The notes under the pieces are model-generated. The model searched no databases. It saw only the letters and a list, made by a program, of their open reading frames with translations, and was not told the origin of the DNA. The translations under genes were made by a program, and so were the position numbers. From VAYN01 sp964540905 (GTDB lineage Bacteria > Actinomycetota > Thermoleophilia > Solirubrobacterales > 70-9): DNA of 64,000 nucleotides. The stretch covers positions 1-64,000 of the forward strand of contig CAZIOS010000001.1 of assembly GCA_964540905.1 (NCBI GenBank), written 5' to 3'. Positions 41,930 to 50,606 of the stretch are shown here, piece after piece; position 1 is the first letter of the stretch, and each line of letters starts with the position of its first letter.

Positions 41930-43369
41930 TCAGCCGACCCGGGTCAGCGGTGGCAAGACAATCGGCGGAGTGGTCGCCTCGACGCTTGCCGGCAGAATTT
42001 CATGGTCTTCCTTCTTCGAGACTTCTGCGACGGCGTCGATGACATCCATCTTCGTCGCTCTGCGGGCGGTGATGAAGCTGAAGAACTGCAGAAAGGCGAG
42101 AAGGGCTGCGACCCCACCGATTACCCACAGGACGGTCGTCGGCCAGTCCGTTATCAGCGTCACTGCAGCGATAGCGGAGAGGGGGATGATGCTGACCGTC
42201 AACGCCCTCGGGCCAACCATGACCCGGGTTACCCGGGGGTGCTCCGCTGGGCGCGCAGCCGTGAGGGCGACCAGGCCAGGGAGGACCAGCAGCAACGTAG
42301 CGGCAGCATCGATCAAACTCGGTGCGACAAGGTACGAACGCCTTGCGGCGACGATGAACACCAGCAACGCGAGGAACCCGGCGATCGCCTGCCCGGCATC
42401 GCGCATCACACCCGCTCCCGGGCGCAGGTTGATCGTGACCGCATAGGCCCCCTTGGGGGCGGTTCGGGGAACGAGCACGCGAGCACGGCGCTTCGAGGTT
42501 CCCCTGCTTTCCAGGTGCGCGAGCGGTTTCTTGCGAAAGGCAGGCTTGACGCCGGCGCCCAGATAGTCGAGCACGCGGTGTCCAATCGCGATCCCGTCTG
42601 GAGCCTCGACTTCGATGTGGGTCGAGCCAGCGGTCTGGATGAACTCGTGGCGGAACTCGTGCGAGGCAAAGCCGAGCCAGCGGCGCAGCTGCAGCTCCCC
42701 GGCCGGAGGGAGCTCTCCAGCCATCTTGAAATCTTCGCGCGAATCAGGGACCCGCCGCTCCAGTCGCATCGTAAGTACCTGCTCCTGCGAGAGGCTGCTC
42801 TTCGGGATGACGCGATAGATCAGGTAATTGCGGGTGAGGAACTCGACCAATTTCATCATCTCGCTGGCCAGCAACGCCCTCCCGGCGGTCGAGCCCTGCA
42901 GCAGTTGCTTGAGGTCGTCGATGTCAGATGCTTGTGGAGACTCGATGATCCGCCAGAGCTGTGGATAAAGAGTCGGCTCCTCTTTGATGCCGGCGGTGCG
43001 TATGAGGTCCAGGACGGCGAGATAGGAGAGCTTGCAGCGATCCTGTAATGGTGCCAGCGACACCGAACGGCCGGACCCGTCGAGCAGGTCACAGCTAATA
43101 AACTGGCCCTTGCGAACGGCATATACTGGCATCGCGTACCGTTTGTTCAACTTAGGTCGGGCCTTCTTGTCCTTGGGAATCACGAAGTGACGCACAATGC
43201 GACGGCTGACGACGTTGCGGTCGACGAAACGGACACTCTCCACCGTACGCGTGATCCAGCGAGGCTGTGAGAGCAGGGCAAGGATGACCTCGCGGCCGAG
43301 CTTCTCGTACGGTTTCCCCTTGCGGCTTTCCTTGGCAAGGAACCGGGCCGTGCGATAGGAGGGACGCAT
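41930..43369 (-). CDS. Hypothetical protein with C-terminal membrane domain
   Basis: 479 aa. The first 310 residues look soluble and basic (YRTARFLAKESRKGKPYEKL, then LTMRLERRVPDSRED). The C-terminal part has about four membrane helices, for example IAGFLALLVFIVAA, AATLLLVLPGLVALTA and TVLWVIGGVAALLAFLQFF. The middle contains a beta-rich run with HIEVEAPDGIAIG. No family recognised. Starts 2 bp after the PAP2 gene stop, so co-transcribed. Base composition is less GC-rich than most neighbours. Confidence 0.75.
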   Translation of the reverse strand: MRPSYRTARFLAKESRKGKPYEKLGREVILALLSQPRWITRTVESVRFVDRNVVSRRIVRHFVIPKDKKARPKLNKRYAMPVYAVRKGQFISCDLLDGSGRSVSLAPLQDRCKLSYLAVLDLIRTAGIKEEPTLYPQLWRIIESPQASDIDDLKQLLQGSTAGRALLASEMMKLVEFLTRNYLIYRVIPKSSLSQEQVLTMRLERRVPDSREDFKMAGELPPAGELQLRRWLGFASHEFRHEFIQTAGSTHIEVEAPDGIAIGHRVLDYLGAGVKPAFRKKPLAHLESRGTSKRRARVLVPRTAPKGAYAVTINLRPGAGVMRDAGQAIAGFLALLVFIVAARRSYLVAPSLIDAAATLLLVLPGLVALTAARPAEHPRVTRVMVGPRALTVSIIPLSAIAAVTLITDWPTTVLWVIGGVAALLAFLQFFSFITARRATKMDVIDAVAEVSKKEDHEILPASVEATTPPIVLPPLTRVG

Positions 43370-43371
43370 CG

Positions 43372-43941
43372 TCAGCCGACCTTCCCGGCCACGAACTCCG
43401 TCTGGAGCGCGCACAGCACCGCTGTACCGAGAATGACGCCGAAAACCGCACCACCAAGCACGTCGGAGGGATAGTGCATACCGAGGTAGGGACGGCCCAC
43501 TGCGACCAGCGCTGCCAGGCTTAGGGGCAACAGCTTGCCTCGGGGGGCGACATCGAACATCACGGTTGCGGCGGCGAAGGACGAAGTGGCATGGGCGGAA
43601 GGGAAGGAGAGCTCGTTCGGGGCCCAGCCAAGCCGCTCGGACCTGAGCGTCGGCCGAGCGCGGCGGAAGAGCCGCTTGAGTGGATAGTTGGCGACGATTC
43701 CGAGCGGGCCAGTCGCTCCCGCCACCATCCATCTCCGCCGTCGGTCGGCGTCAACCCATGCAAGCATGGTGCCGATCGCCAGCCACAGGGCGCCATCCTC
43801 TGCCGCCGCGCCCAGCTTGACCATCACCACCTCCATCCCGTGCGCGTGACCCCTGTTTCGGAGCATATCCAGCCCGCGTCGGTCGGCTCGCCGCATCCTC
43901 TGGACGACGAAAGAAAGAGTTCTTTGAGTCACTTTCGACAT
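43372..43941 (-). CDS. PAP2-superfamily membrane phosphatase
   Basis: 189 aa. The three PAP2 motifs are present: KRLFRRARP (K-x6-RP), PSAH in SFPSAHATSS, and GRPYLGMHYPSDVLGG (S/G-R-x5-H-x3-D). Several membrane helices surround them. Expected to dephosphorylate a lipid pyrophosphate or phosphatidate. First gene of a probable three-gene operon with the membrane protein and a small protein. Confidence 0.9.
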   Translation of the reverse strand: MSKVTQRTLSFVVQRMRRADRRGLDMLRNRGHAHGMEVVMVKLGAAAEDGALWLAIGTMLAWVDADRRRRWMVAGATGPLGIVANYPLKRLFRRARPTLRSERLGWAPNELSFPSAHATSSFAAATVMFDVAPRGKLLPLSLAALVAVGRPYLGMHYPSDVLGGAVFGVILGTAVLCALQTEFVAGKVG

Positions 43942-44345
43942 GGCTCACCCAAACACTGGAGTACGTAGGCACACGCAGACTTGCGGAACCTCACCCCTGC
44001 CAAGAGGTAGGAATTTGGTTGACTGATTAGTCAGCCGCACCCTAATCGCATGTAGCCGCCGGCTGCTCCTGAACGAGTAAGGAACTTCAAGAACTAAGTA
44101 TGCGATACCCACCTTAGTAGGGTTGGCGCGGCGCTATGATCGCCGAAGAGTCACACCCGCTACGCGCGCCGAGCGCTTCGGTACCGGGCAACGGCGACAT
44201 CTAGGTGCTGATCTCGGGTCTTGGCGTAGCCCTCGCGCTTGCTCAAGGGGTGCCGACTCAGAGCACCCTCACGAAGACGCACAAAGGCACGGCGAGAGCC
44301 GTCAAAGAGATCCTATCGGTGAACCCAGGGCTGACTCCGCGAAAG
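43942..44345. other. Gene-free stretch left of the island
   Basis: 404 bp with no convincing gene. It holds one perfect operator-like palindrome, TGACT-GATT-AGTCA (44020-44033), likely near the PAP2 promoter. A frame here ending ATGLEPATSGVT is only the back-translation of tRNA sequence. This is the host DNA that originally followed tRNA-Asp. Confidence 0.5.
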
Positions 44346-44387
44346 CGGGAGCGACGGGACTCGAACCCGCGACCTCCGGCGTGACAG
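44346..44387. repeat. att site distal to the tRNA (displaced tRNA-Asp 3' half)
   Basis: 42 bp identical to 56480-56521, covering the tRNA discriminator base, acceptor 3' strand, T-arm, variable loop and anticodon stem-loop up to the anticodon loop. The match ends abruptly at 44388. Confidence 0.93.
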
Positions 44388-44839
44388 TCGCTAAAAATTA
44401 TTTGATCGGTTGCTTTTAAAGTGCTAGCTTGCAGGGATTTTAGAGCAGCCTTGGGAGCCGTGACTTGGGTAAATATGCGTGGATATGTGCCGATATGTCG
44501 TCGTTTCAGGCACTTCCCGCGAAGAGTGCCTGAGATCTTCGAGAGAGGTTAATTCGCCTGAGAAGCCAGCCCCAAACAATCGTCACGTCGTGAAAATACA
44601 CCGATATGCCACCGAGGTTTAGTCGGGTTTCGGGCACTTCCGATAAGAGTGCTGATCGGAGCAGGAACTCTTCGGCGCAACTGAAGTGCTCAGGTCCCGG
44701 CGGGGAGAGGCCGCGCTGAACGGCAAATAAGACAGCCCCGTCAGAGCGGCCTCAGTCAAACCAATTGGTTGGTTCTTGTTGCACCCGGACGTGCCGATGC
44801 TGCCGCAGACCGCGTCGTAGACGCCGCGGTTCTTCCTGC
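44388..44839. other. Non-coding left end of the island with hairpin repeats
   Basis: 452 bp with no gene. Hairpin AGGCACT/AGTGCCT at 44508-44531, a related one GGGCACTTCCGATAAGAGTGC at 44632-44652, and CCGATATG twice (44490s and 44600s). A tail GGTTAAT...CCCCAAA follows the first hairpin. The same hairpin plus tail recurs at 56371-56430. Likely recombinase or excisionase binding sites. Confidence 0.65.
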
Positions 44840-45313
44840 TCAGGCGGCCTCGCGCAGCAAGTAGAATCCCGACCGCCGACCGGCGGAGACCACCCTGGGG
44901 GAGCGACCGATCTGGCCGAGGAAGGTGGCAAGCGGGTCCTTACCGCCAACCTTGAAGCCCTCCTCCTCAACCCAGGAGAACCATTGTTTGTAGTGGACCC
45001 TCTCGCCAGGCTGAAGCCTCCCGGAGAGGATCTCAACCGCAATCTCCTGCAGACGCTGGCCTCGCAGGCGGCGATCCAGCTGCTCGATGCGAAGCTGGCA
45101 GGCGATCCCGAGGGCCCCTGCGAGCTCGGCGAGGAGCCTTTCATCAGAGGCGGCCTGAACATCGGCCTGCTCGGCGAGACGTTGCAATAACTCGGCCCGC
45201 TCCCGATGCTGGACGACCCGAGCACAGAGTTCCTCGTACTGACCCTCCAGAGCCGATTCGAGCTCCGCCGAGGTGGCTGCGGAGCGATCGAGGTTGGAAT
45301 CACGGGAACCCAT
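44840..45313 (-). CDS. HARE/Mrr_N-like winged-helix protein
   Basis: 157 aa from the ATG at 45313 (a start 17 codons upstream is possible). The N-terminal half is a long charged helix, likely a coiled coil (ELESALEGQYEELCARVVQH). The C-terminal 70 residues look like a HARE-HTH or similar winged helix: GERVHYKQWFSWVEEEG, then KDPLATFLGQIGRSPRVV and RRSGFYLL. Such domains sit in restriction and DNA-end systems. Divergent from the cargo operon, so it may regulate it. Confidence 0.6.
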   Translation of the reverse strand: MGSRDSNLDRSAATSAELESALEGQYEELCARVVQHRERAELLQRLAEQADVQAASDERLLAELAGALGIACQLRIEQLDRRLRGQRLQEIAVEILSGRLQPGERVHYKQWFSWVEEEGFKVGGKDPLATFLGQIGRSPRVVSAGRRSGFYLLREAA

Positions 45314-45392
45314 TGCAGCCACAGTAGCCCTCGATACGGACCGGAAGGCTTCCCTAAAAGACACGATTTTGCGGCACTTGAGCCAGTTGTGA

Positions 45393-45414
45393 GACGTAGC
45401 TACGTCAGCTAGCT
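45393..45414. promoter_or_regulatory. Perfect palindromes in the divergent cargo promoter
   Basis: GACGTAGCTACGTC (45393-45406) is a perfect 14-bp palindrome, followed at once by AGCTAGCT (45407-45414). They lie between the wHTH gene and the cargo genes, about 60 bp before the first start codon. A good operator for the wHTH protein or another regulator. Confidence 0.6.
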
Positions 45415-45472
45415 GTCCGAGACGCGCCGTACCGTCTCTGGAAATCCAGACTTTGGGAGGAAAGGACTTCCG

Positions 45473-45853
45473 ATGGGTGGCGGACGCAAGCTAGGTAACG
45501 ACGTACCTCGACGCGGAGGACGAAACATCCTCCGCGAGGTCGAAGAGCTGAGCTCGGGAGCCGAAACGAACGGGCAGGCCCTGGCAAGCAGCGAGGAGTT
45601 CTGCGCTCGCGAGCATCGGGTCGGCTTTCGGCTTACCAACGGACGGATCCCAGAGCCGGGCGAAACGGTCAGCTTGCTTGCCGGAAAGCCGCCCGAGCTG
45701 GCCAACGCCGAGGGCGTGATCGGGGTCGTCGAGTCAGGGCCAACGGCAGCGCTCAACCGCTGCCTAGGGCTCGAATGGACGTTGAGCGGCACGGTGGCAA
45801 GCATTGACGCCGCCGCAGGCAAAGGCACTGCCATGGTCAGCGGGGAGCACTGA
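45473..45853 (+). CDS. Hypothetical protein at the head of the cargo operon
   Basis: 126 aa, ATG with GGGAGGAAAGGA upstream. The C-terminal part looks like a small beta domain (EPGETVSLLAGKPPELANAEG, GVIGVVESGPTAALNRCLGL). No family recognised. 15 bp before the DUF4417-like gene, same strand. Confidence 0.6.
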   Translation: MGGGRKLGNDVPRRGGRNILREVEELSSGAETNGQALASSEEFCAREHRVGFRLTNGRIPEPGETVSLLAGKPPELANAEGVIGVVESGPTAALNRCLGLEWTLSGTVASIDAAAGKGTAMVSGEH

Positions 45854-45868
45854 CAGAGATGAATTCGC

Positions 45869-46894
45869 ATGGACGGACCTCCGCGCCTCTTTAGCCCGAG
45901 CTCGATATGCGCGACGTGCCCGTTCCTGACGACCTGCGGCATGTCGATGACCAACCATGCCTGTCCCGAGGAATATTCGCCCCACATGCCCGGCGGTGAC
46001 GTTGTTTCCCACCCCAGGAAGCCGGGAACCATCAAGGAGCTCCTTGAGCTCGGCGGGCCCGAGTTCGACGACATCATCGCCCTTGCGACTCCCGCCCTCG
46101 AGCTCCCTCCCTATACCCCCCAACCGCGCCACCGCCGATCCCTGCGGGGATATCTGACCGAAGACGTCTACATCCTGCGGGCGACCGCCGTGGTGAAGAA
46201 GAAGCGGGTAATCCCGGCTGACGAGCTGCGTGACTCCCTTAGCTTGGAATCCCAACAGCGGCTTGTCCTCTTGCTCTTCGATCGCGACAGGCTGCTTGAG
46301 CAGATGTGGGAGCGGGGCGCCCCGCTCATCGTCGAGCTGGCGGCGGCGGGATATGACGCGATCATCAGCCCCTCCTTCTCCACCTACACCCCCCGCCCCC
46401 ACACCGATTTCATGATCAACGCGAAGCGCTCGCTGATCTACTTCAGCGCTTTACAGAAGGCGGGCGCCCATGTCATCCCCCGCGCCGCCTGGATCGGATC
46501 TCATGACGCTCGGCGATTTGCAGCCTGGGCACAGGAGAACCCGGCGGTTGAGATGTTCGCAATCGACCTCTCCACTTATCGCCTCGCCGGCGACTGGCAA
46601 GCTCAGCTAGAAGGCCTAGATCTCTTCGACTCAGAGACCGGGAGACGAATCTCCTACCTCATCAACGGAGTTACGACTGAGCGGCGCTGCACCCAGCTTC
46701 TAGAGCTGCTCGGCCCCGACCGTCTGCACATCACTAACGCCACCACCCAAGCTCGGATCCCGACGCGAAGGCTGCGGTCGACCGGCGATCAGACGGGCGC
46801 GACGTTCAAAGCACGGCTCGAAGTCCGTCGCGGAGTAGTGGAACGAGCCAAAGATAGTGCCCGGCGCGACGATGAAGAGAGGAGGGCGGCTTGA
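45869..46894 (+). CDS. DUF4417-like protein
   Basis: 341 aa. N-terminal Cys cluster CATCPFLTTCGMSMTNHAC could bind a metal or FeS cluster. The middle, LLLFDRDRLLEQMWERG, then YDAIISPSFSTYTPRP and NAKRSLIYFSALQKAGAHVIP, resembles DUF4417, found in phages and plasmids. The role of that family is not established. Precedes the nuclease gene by 40 bp, so likely the same operon. Confidence 0.6.
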   Translation: MDGPPRLFSPSSICATCPFLTTCGMSMTNHACPEEYSPHMPGGDVVSHPRKPGTIKELLELGGPEFDDIIALATPALELPPYTPQPRHRRSLRGYLTEDVYILRATAVVKKKRVIPADELRDSLSLESQQRLVLLLFDRDRLLEQMWERGAPLIVELAAAGYDAIISPSFSTYTPRPHTDFMINAKRSLIYFSALQKAGAHVIPRAAWIGSHDARRFAAWAQENPAVEMFAIDLSTYRLAGDWQAQLEGLDLFDSETGRRISYLINGVTTERRCTQLLELLGPDRLHITNATTQARIPTRRLRSTGDQTGATFKARLEVRRGVVERAKDSARRDDEERRAA

Positions 46895-46934
46895 TGGAGA
46901 GACACCGTCTCCGGTGCGTGCGAGTCTGCACAGA

Positions 46935-48374
46935 ATGAGAGTTTCCGAGTACTTCAAGCTCGATCGCAGCCAGGCAGAGCTGGACTTCGTCGATGTCGAC
47001 ACACACGGGGACGTGCCGTTGTACGTCGACCCTCGGGCACTACGCCTTCTCAACACCGAGTGGGGCAAGGAGTGCGTGGCCCTCGTGCAGGATTTCTTCA
47101 CAGCCGTACTAGAGGCAATCCGACACGACGACCCCCCCGAGGGCGTCCGGTTGCTTGGGGGCTTGCACGAGCCAAACGAAACCCATTTCGGCCTGTCAAA
47201 GGGAAAAGCAAAGGGGAGTGGCCTCGGTCGGACCTTGGCGCGCGAGGTCTACAAATCTCTTTCGTCCAGCGACGCCGTGAAAAGCGAGGGCATGCTCGAG
47301 GACCTTGAGGACACCGCGCTACTGGTAGAAGGAATCGACCGGGATCGAATCTCTGACATAACCACGAACCTGATCCGAGAGCCGTTGATTCGCTACACGG
47401 AAGCGATGTGCGACTACTACGCGATTCCACTTACCGCAGGCGTAGCCTCAGGACCGCTCTGGTCTCCCGGGCAGCAAGACTGGGTCCAGGATTTCGTCAA
47501 CCTGCCTGTCACCAAGGATGGAAGGCTTCTCCTAGTTCCGAAGTCCATTGTCCGCCAGAAGCTCGACTTCAACGCCGGCAACTACTTCGACCATTTCGTG
47601 CTCACATTCCTCGCCGACGCCGAGATCGCCGCCGGCAGCTCACTCGTTCATCTTCTGAAAGACAAAACTCCGCGGGTCTACAAGTACAAATTGAAGGAAA
47701 AGTATGGGACCGGCAAGGCGGTGGCAGTGGCCATTACCAAGGACCATCCCGAGATCCTCGATGGCTTCCGAGCACGCAAACGTGATCGCTTTCAGGGGCC
47801 TTTGGCGAACGAGGATCTGGAGAAAAGTACGGGAGGAAGCTCGGTCGACTTTGGCAAGCTGCTTAAGGCGGTGACGACACTCAGTGCCGGCAAGGCCAAA
47901 GCGGGGGCCTTTCATAAGGAGGTAGAGCGCCTGCTTAGCGGCCTGCTGAGCCCCGATCTGACCTTTCCTCACAAAGAGTTCCCGATCCACAAGGGTCGCA
48001 AGAGAATTGACGTCTCCTATACGAACGCCGCGTCGATGGGCTTCTTTGGGTGGGTCTCCAAACACCACCCTGCTGCAAATATCGTGGTCGAGTGCAAGAA
48101 CTACAGAGGCGACCCTGCCAATCCGGAGCTTGATCAGCTTTCTGGGCGGTTTTCGCCGAGCCGGGGCCAGGTCGGCATATTGGTCTGTCGATCTTTCAAA
48201 GACAAGGACACGTTCTGGGAGCGCTGTCGCGACACAGCCAGGGACGGCAGAGGTTGGATCATTCCGCTTGACGACGAGGACCTGGGAGAGCTAGTTGCGG
48301 CGAGAGAAAATGGTCCGCATAGCGACGAGCTTTGGTTTTTCTTTCGCACTCGCTTCGATCGGCTAACCGCCTAG
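46935..48374 (+). CDS. PD-(D/E)XK-type restriction endonuclease-like protein
   Basis: 479 aa from the ATG at 46935, chosen because conserved-looking sequence begins there (MRVSEYFKLDRSQAELDFVD). The C-terminal third holds a PD-(D/E)XK core: Asp359 (RKRIDVSY), Glu386 and Lys388 (NIVVECKNYRG), then a Gln (ELDQLSGRF). The N-terminal 340 residues are unassigned; WGKECVALVQDFF and LVPKSIVRQKLDFN may bind DNA or partners. The helicase gene follows by 121 bp. Type of defence not known. Confidence 0.75.
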   Translation: MRVSEYFKLDRSQAELDFVDVDTHGDVPLYVDPRALRLLNTEWGKECVALVQDFFTAVLEAIRHDDPPEGVRLLGGLHEPNETHFGLSKGKAKGSGLGRTLAREVYKSLSSSDAVKSEGMLEDLEDTALLVEGIDRDRISDITTNLIREPLIRYTEAMCDYYAIPLTAGVASGPLWSPGQQDWVQDFVNLPVTKDGRLLLVPKSIVRQKLDFNAGNYFDHFVLTFLADAEIAAGSSLVHLLKDKTPRVYKYKLKEKYGTGKAVAVAITKDHPEILDGFRARKRDRFQGPLANEDLEKSTGGSSVDFGKLLKAVTTLSAGKAKAGAFHKEVERLLSGLLSPDLTFPHKEFPIHKGRKRIDVSYTNAASMGFFGWVSKHHPAANIVVECKNYRGDPANPELDQLSGRFSPSRGQVGILVCRSFKDKDTFWERCRDTARDGRGWIIPLDDEDLGELVAARENGPHSDELWFFFRTRFDRLTA

Positions 48375-48495
48375 TAACGGCGGGCGCTTTTGTGACGCTG
48401 AATCCGGTTGGGGCACAATTTCTAATCTGGATCATTTAGAATTTTTCCGAGTGGGAGGCGGCGGGAATCGGCCTGTTCGCCTAGACGAAGGCGAT

Positions 48496-49905
48496 ATGAC
48501 CGCAGTCGAGGAGGCAATCGACACCGTCGCGGCGCTGCCGACTCCGGTTGGCGCGCAAAAGGACGTGCTGGCGCTGACTGCTCGCGGTCATGCCGTGGTC
48601 CTTGGAACCGCCGGGTCGGGAAAGACCACGATGGCCGTGTTGAGGGCACTGCACTTATCAGATAAAGCCTGTAGCCATTTCGGGAAAACCCTCCTAGTTA
48701 CCTACAACAAATCGCTGCTTGCCTATCTGGAGCACATGTTGCCCACCGGCGTGTATGACCTCGAGGTCCGCAACTACCACAAATTTGCCCGGGGCTATCT
48801 AAACCACCGAGGCAAGATGACCCGCAACTGCATTCTCGACCCGGACCGGCAGCGAGCGCTCGTGCTTACCGCCCTCGAGGCAATACGGGCCACACGAAAA
48901 GACTCAGTCCTCGAGAAACCCGACGAGTTCTTCCTCTCGGAGCTCACCTGGATATCCCACAACGGATACGGCGAGCGAGAGACCTATCTAGGGGCAAGCC
49001 GAACCGGGCGCGGAGTCGCGCTCTCAGAGGCAGGCCGCTCCACCGTTTTCGATGTTCGAGAGCTCTACCTGAAGCTCCGCGAGAAGGAGGGCAAGGCATA
49101 TGACTGGGATGACCTTGCCTCAGAAGTTGTCGACGAGCTTGAAAAGGACAAGGGGAATCGCCTCTACCGCCACGTGGTCATTGACGAGGGTCAGGATTTC
49201 TCGCCGGAGATGCTGCGATCGCTCGCCTTGGCGATCCCCGATAACGGTTGCCTGACGTTCTTTGGCGATGTGGCACAGCAGATATACGGCCGCGACGTCA
49301 CCTGGAGAGCCGCCGGGCTCAACGTCCCGAAAGTCTGGGAGTTCACCAAGAACTATCGGAACTCGCCGCAGATCGCCAAACTGGCCCTGGCTATTGCCAA
49401 TATGCCCTACTACGCCGAACAGGCCGACATGGTTGAGCCCGACGAGTTCGCCGATGCCGGCCCGCCACCGACCGTCGTCAACCTTGAGAACCGTAAAGCC
49501 GAGGACGCCTTCGTCATCGAGCAGGCACAGGCGCTAGGCCGGGTCGGCACCGTGGGGATTCTTTGCCGGCGAAGAAACGACGCGGCGCGGATAGGTCGGG
49601 GATTGAAGGGCGCTCAGCACCTTTACCCCAAGATGCCAGCCTGGCGACCGGAAGGAATCTCTATCGGCAACCTGCACTCGGCCAAGGGATATGAGTTCCA
49701 ATCGGTGATCTTGGTCGGACTCTCCGCCGAAGACTGGCCCGACCCGATGGCGATCCTGGCCGACGGCGAGGAGGAGGCCACCGCACTCGACGGTCGCCTT
49801 CTGTATGTCGGTGTCTCACGAGCCCGGCAGAACCTGATCATCACTACGACTTCAGGCCTCACCGAGCTATTGCCTGAGAACGATGACCTGTGGCTGGAGC
49901 GCTAG
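48496..49905 (+). CDS. UvrD/Rep-like superfamily 1 helicase
   Basis: 469 aa, short for a UvrD (usually about 650-750). Walker A GTAGSGKTT near residues 37-45, motif II VIDEGQDFSPEM with Asp230-Glu231, motif III FFGDVAQQIYG, motif IV NYRNSPQIA at 286, motif V LHSAKGYEFQSVILVGL, motif VI YVGVSRARQNLII. ATG at 48496 is preferred over a GTG 15 codons before it. Pairs with the upstream nuclease, as UvrD-type proteins do in several defence systems. The stop overlaps the next gene. Confidence 0.88.
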   Translation: MTAVEEAIDTVAALPTPVGAQKDVLALTARGHAVVLGTAGSGKTTMAVLRALHLSDKACSHFGKTLLVTYNKSLLAYLEHMLPTGVYDLEVRNYHKFARGYLNHRGKMTRNCILDPDRQRALVLTALEAIRATRKDSVLEKPDEFFLSELTWISHNGYGERETYLGASRTGRGVALSEAGRSTVFDVRELYLKLREKEGKAYDWDDLASEVVDELEKDKGNRLYRHVVIDEGQDFSPEMLRSLALAIPDNGCLTFFGDVAQQIYGRDVTWRAAGLNVPKVWEFTKNYRNSPQIAKLALAIANMPYYAEQADMVEPDEFADAGPPPTVVNLENRKAEDAFVIEQAQALGRVGTVGILCRRRNDAARIGRGLKGAQHLYPKMPAWRPEGISIGNLHSAKGYEFQSVILVGLSAEDWPDPMAILADGEEEATALDGRLLYVGVSRARQNLIITTTSGLTELLPENDDLWLER

Positions 49906-50606
49906 AGGAAGATCAGATTCGCGCGGAAGCCGACCGGCGGGGCATCTCTCGCCTGTGCCATCTGACTCCCGTCCGGAACCTGCTTCAGATCGCCACCGGC
50001 AGTGGCCTGCGATCAGTTGTTGAGCTTGAGGATGATCGTGAGGCGTTTGATCAGCAAGACCTGGATCGCTATGACAACCATCCCAATCACATCTCTTGCT
50101 CGATCGAGTACCCGAATGTCTGGTATCTGAGGCAGCGCCGGCGCCAGGCGACACCGCTTCAGAAACTCTTTCCAAATTGGGTCTGCCTGCTGATCGATCG
50201 CAAGTACCTCTGGGCGCCCTCCACCGAGTTCTCACCGCGAAACGCGTCGGCCGAAAACGGCGCCCTTCTAAAGCCCGGCTATGACGCATTCTTGGGGCTT
50301 TACGCTGAGCGGGTGCCTGGCGCCTACGGACAGACTCGCGGACGAGGGTCCAAGCCCGACTGCTGCCCCACCGATGACCAGGGCGAGGTGATGATCCACA
50401 AACAAATTCCGCTTGAGGATGCCAGCACCATTGTCTTCGCCGACGCGGCCCAGGCGGCAGACAACCTCGGCGCGCTGCGCTTGCTAGGAGTTCCCGTTGA
50501 GACGCTCGACTACCTGATCGCTCCTTCCTTTTTCGAGACCGGACTCAGCGGCATCCTGCGATCAGGACGAAGGCCGCCCGAGACCCCATGGACACCGCCC
50601 CAATGA
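49890..50606 (+). CDS. DarT-like (DUF4433) ADP-ribosyltransferase
   Basis: 238 aa from a GTG start inside the helicase end (16-bp overlap). The N-terminal motif RGISRLCHLTPVRNLLQI matches the NAD-binding start of DarT toxins (usually YHFTHVRNL). The catalytic Glu is Glu166 in GEVMIHKQIPLEDASTIVF, like the DarT AEVLV...IP segment. Known DarT proteins modify thymidine in single-stranded DNA. Here the next gene is an ADP-ribosylglycohydrolase, not a DarG macrodomain. Probably a toxin, with the downstream protein as antitoxin; target not proven. Confidence 0.78.
   Translation: MAGALEEDQIRAEADRRGISRLCHLTPVRNLLQIATGSGLRSVVELEDDREAFDQQDLDRYDNHPNHISCSIEYPNVWYLRQRRRQATPLQKLFPNWVCLLIDRKYLWAPSTEFSPRNASAENGALLKPGYDAFLGLYAERVPGAYGQTRGRGSKPDCCPTDDQGEVMIHKQIPLEDASTIVFADAAQAADNLGALRLLGVPVETLDYLIAPSFFETGLSGILRSGRRPPETPWTPPQ

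Noticed and set aside
44123..44419. 98-aa frame ending in ATGLEPATSGVT
   Set aside because: Its end is translated tRNA-Asp/att sequence, a well-known false gene pattern; the rest is not protein-like.
46935..49905. Nuclease plus UvrD helicase as a Gabija (GajAB) system
   Set aside because: The nuclease lacks the ABC ATPase and TOPRIM parts of GajA and has a PD-(D/E)XK core instead, so it is at most an analogue.
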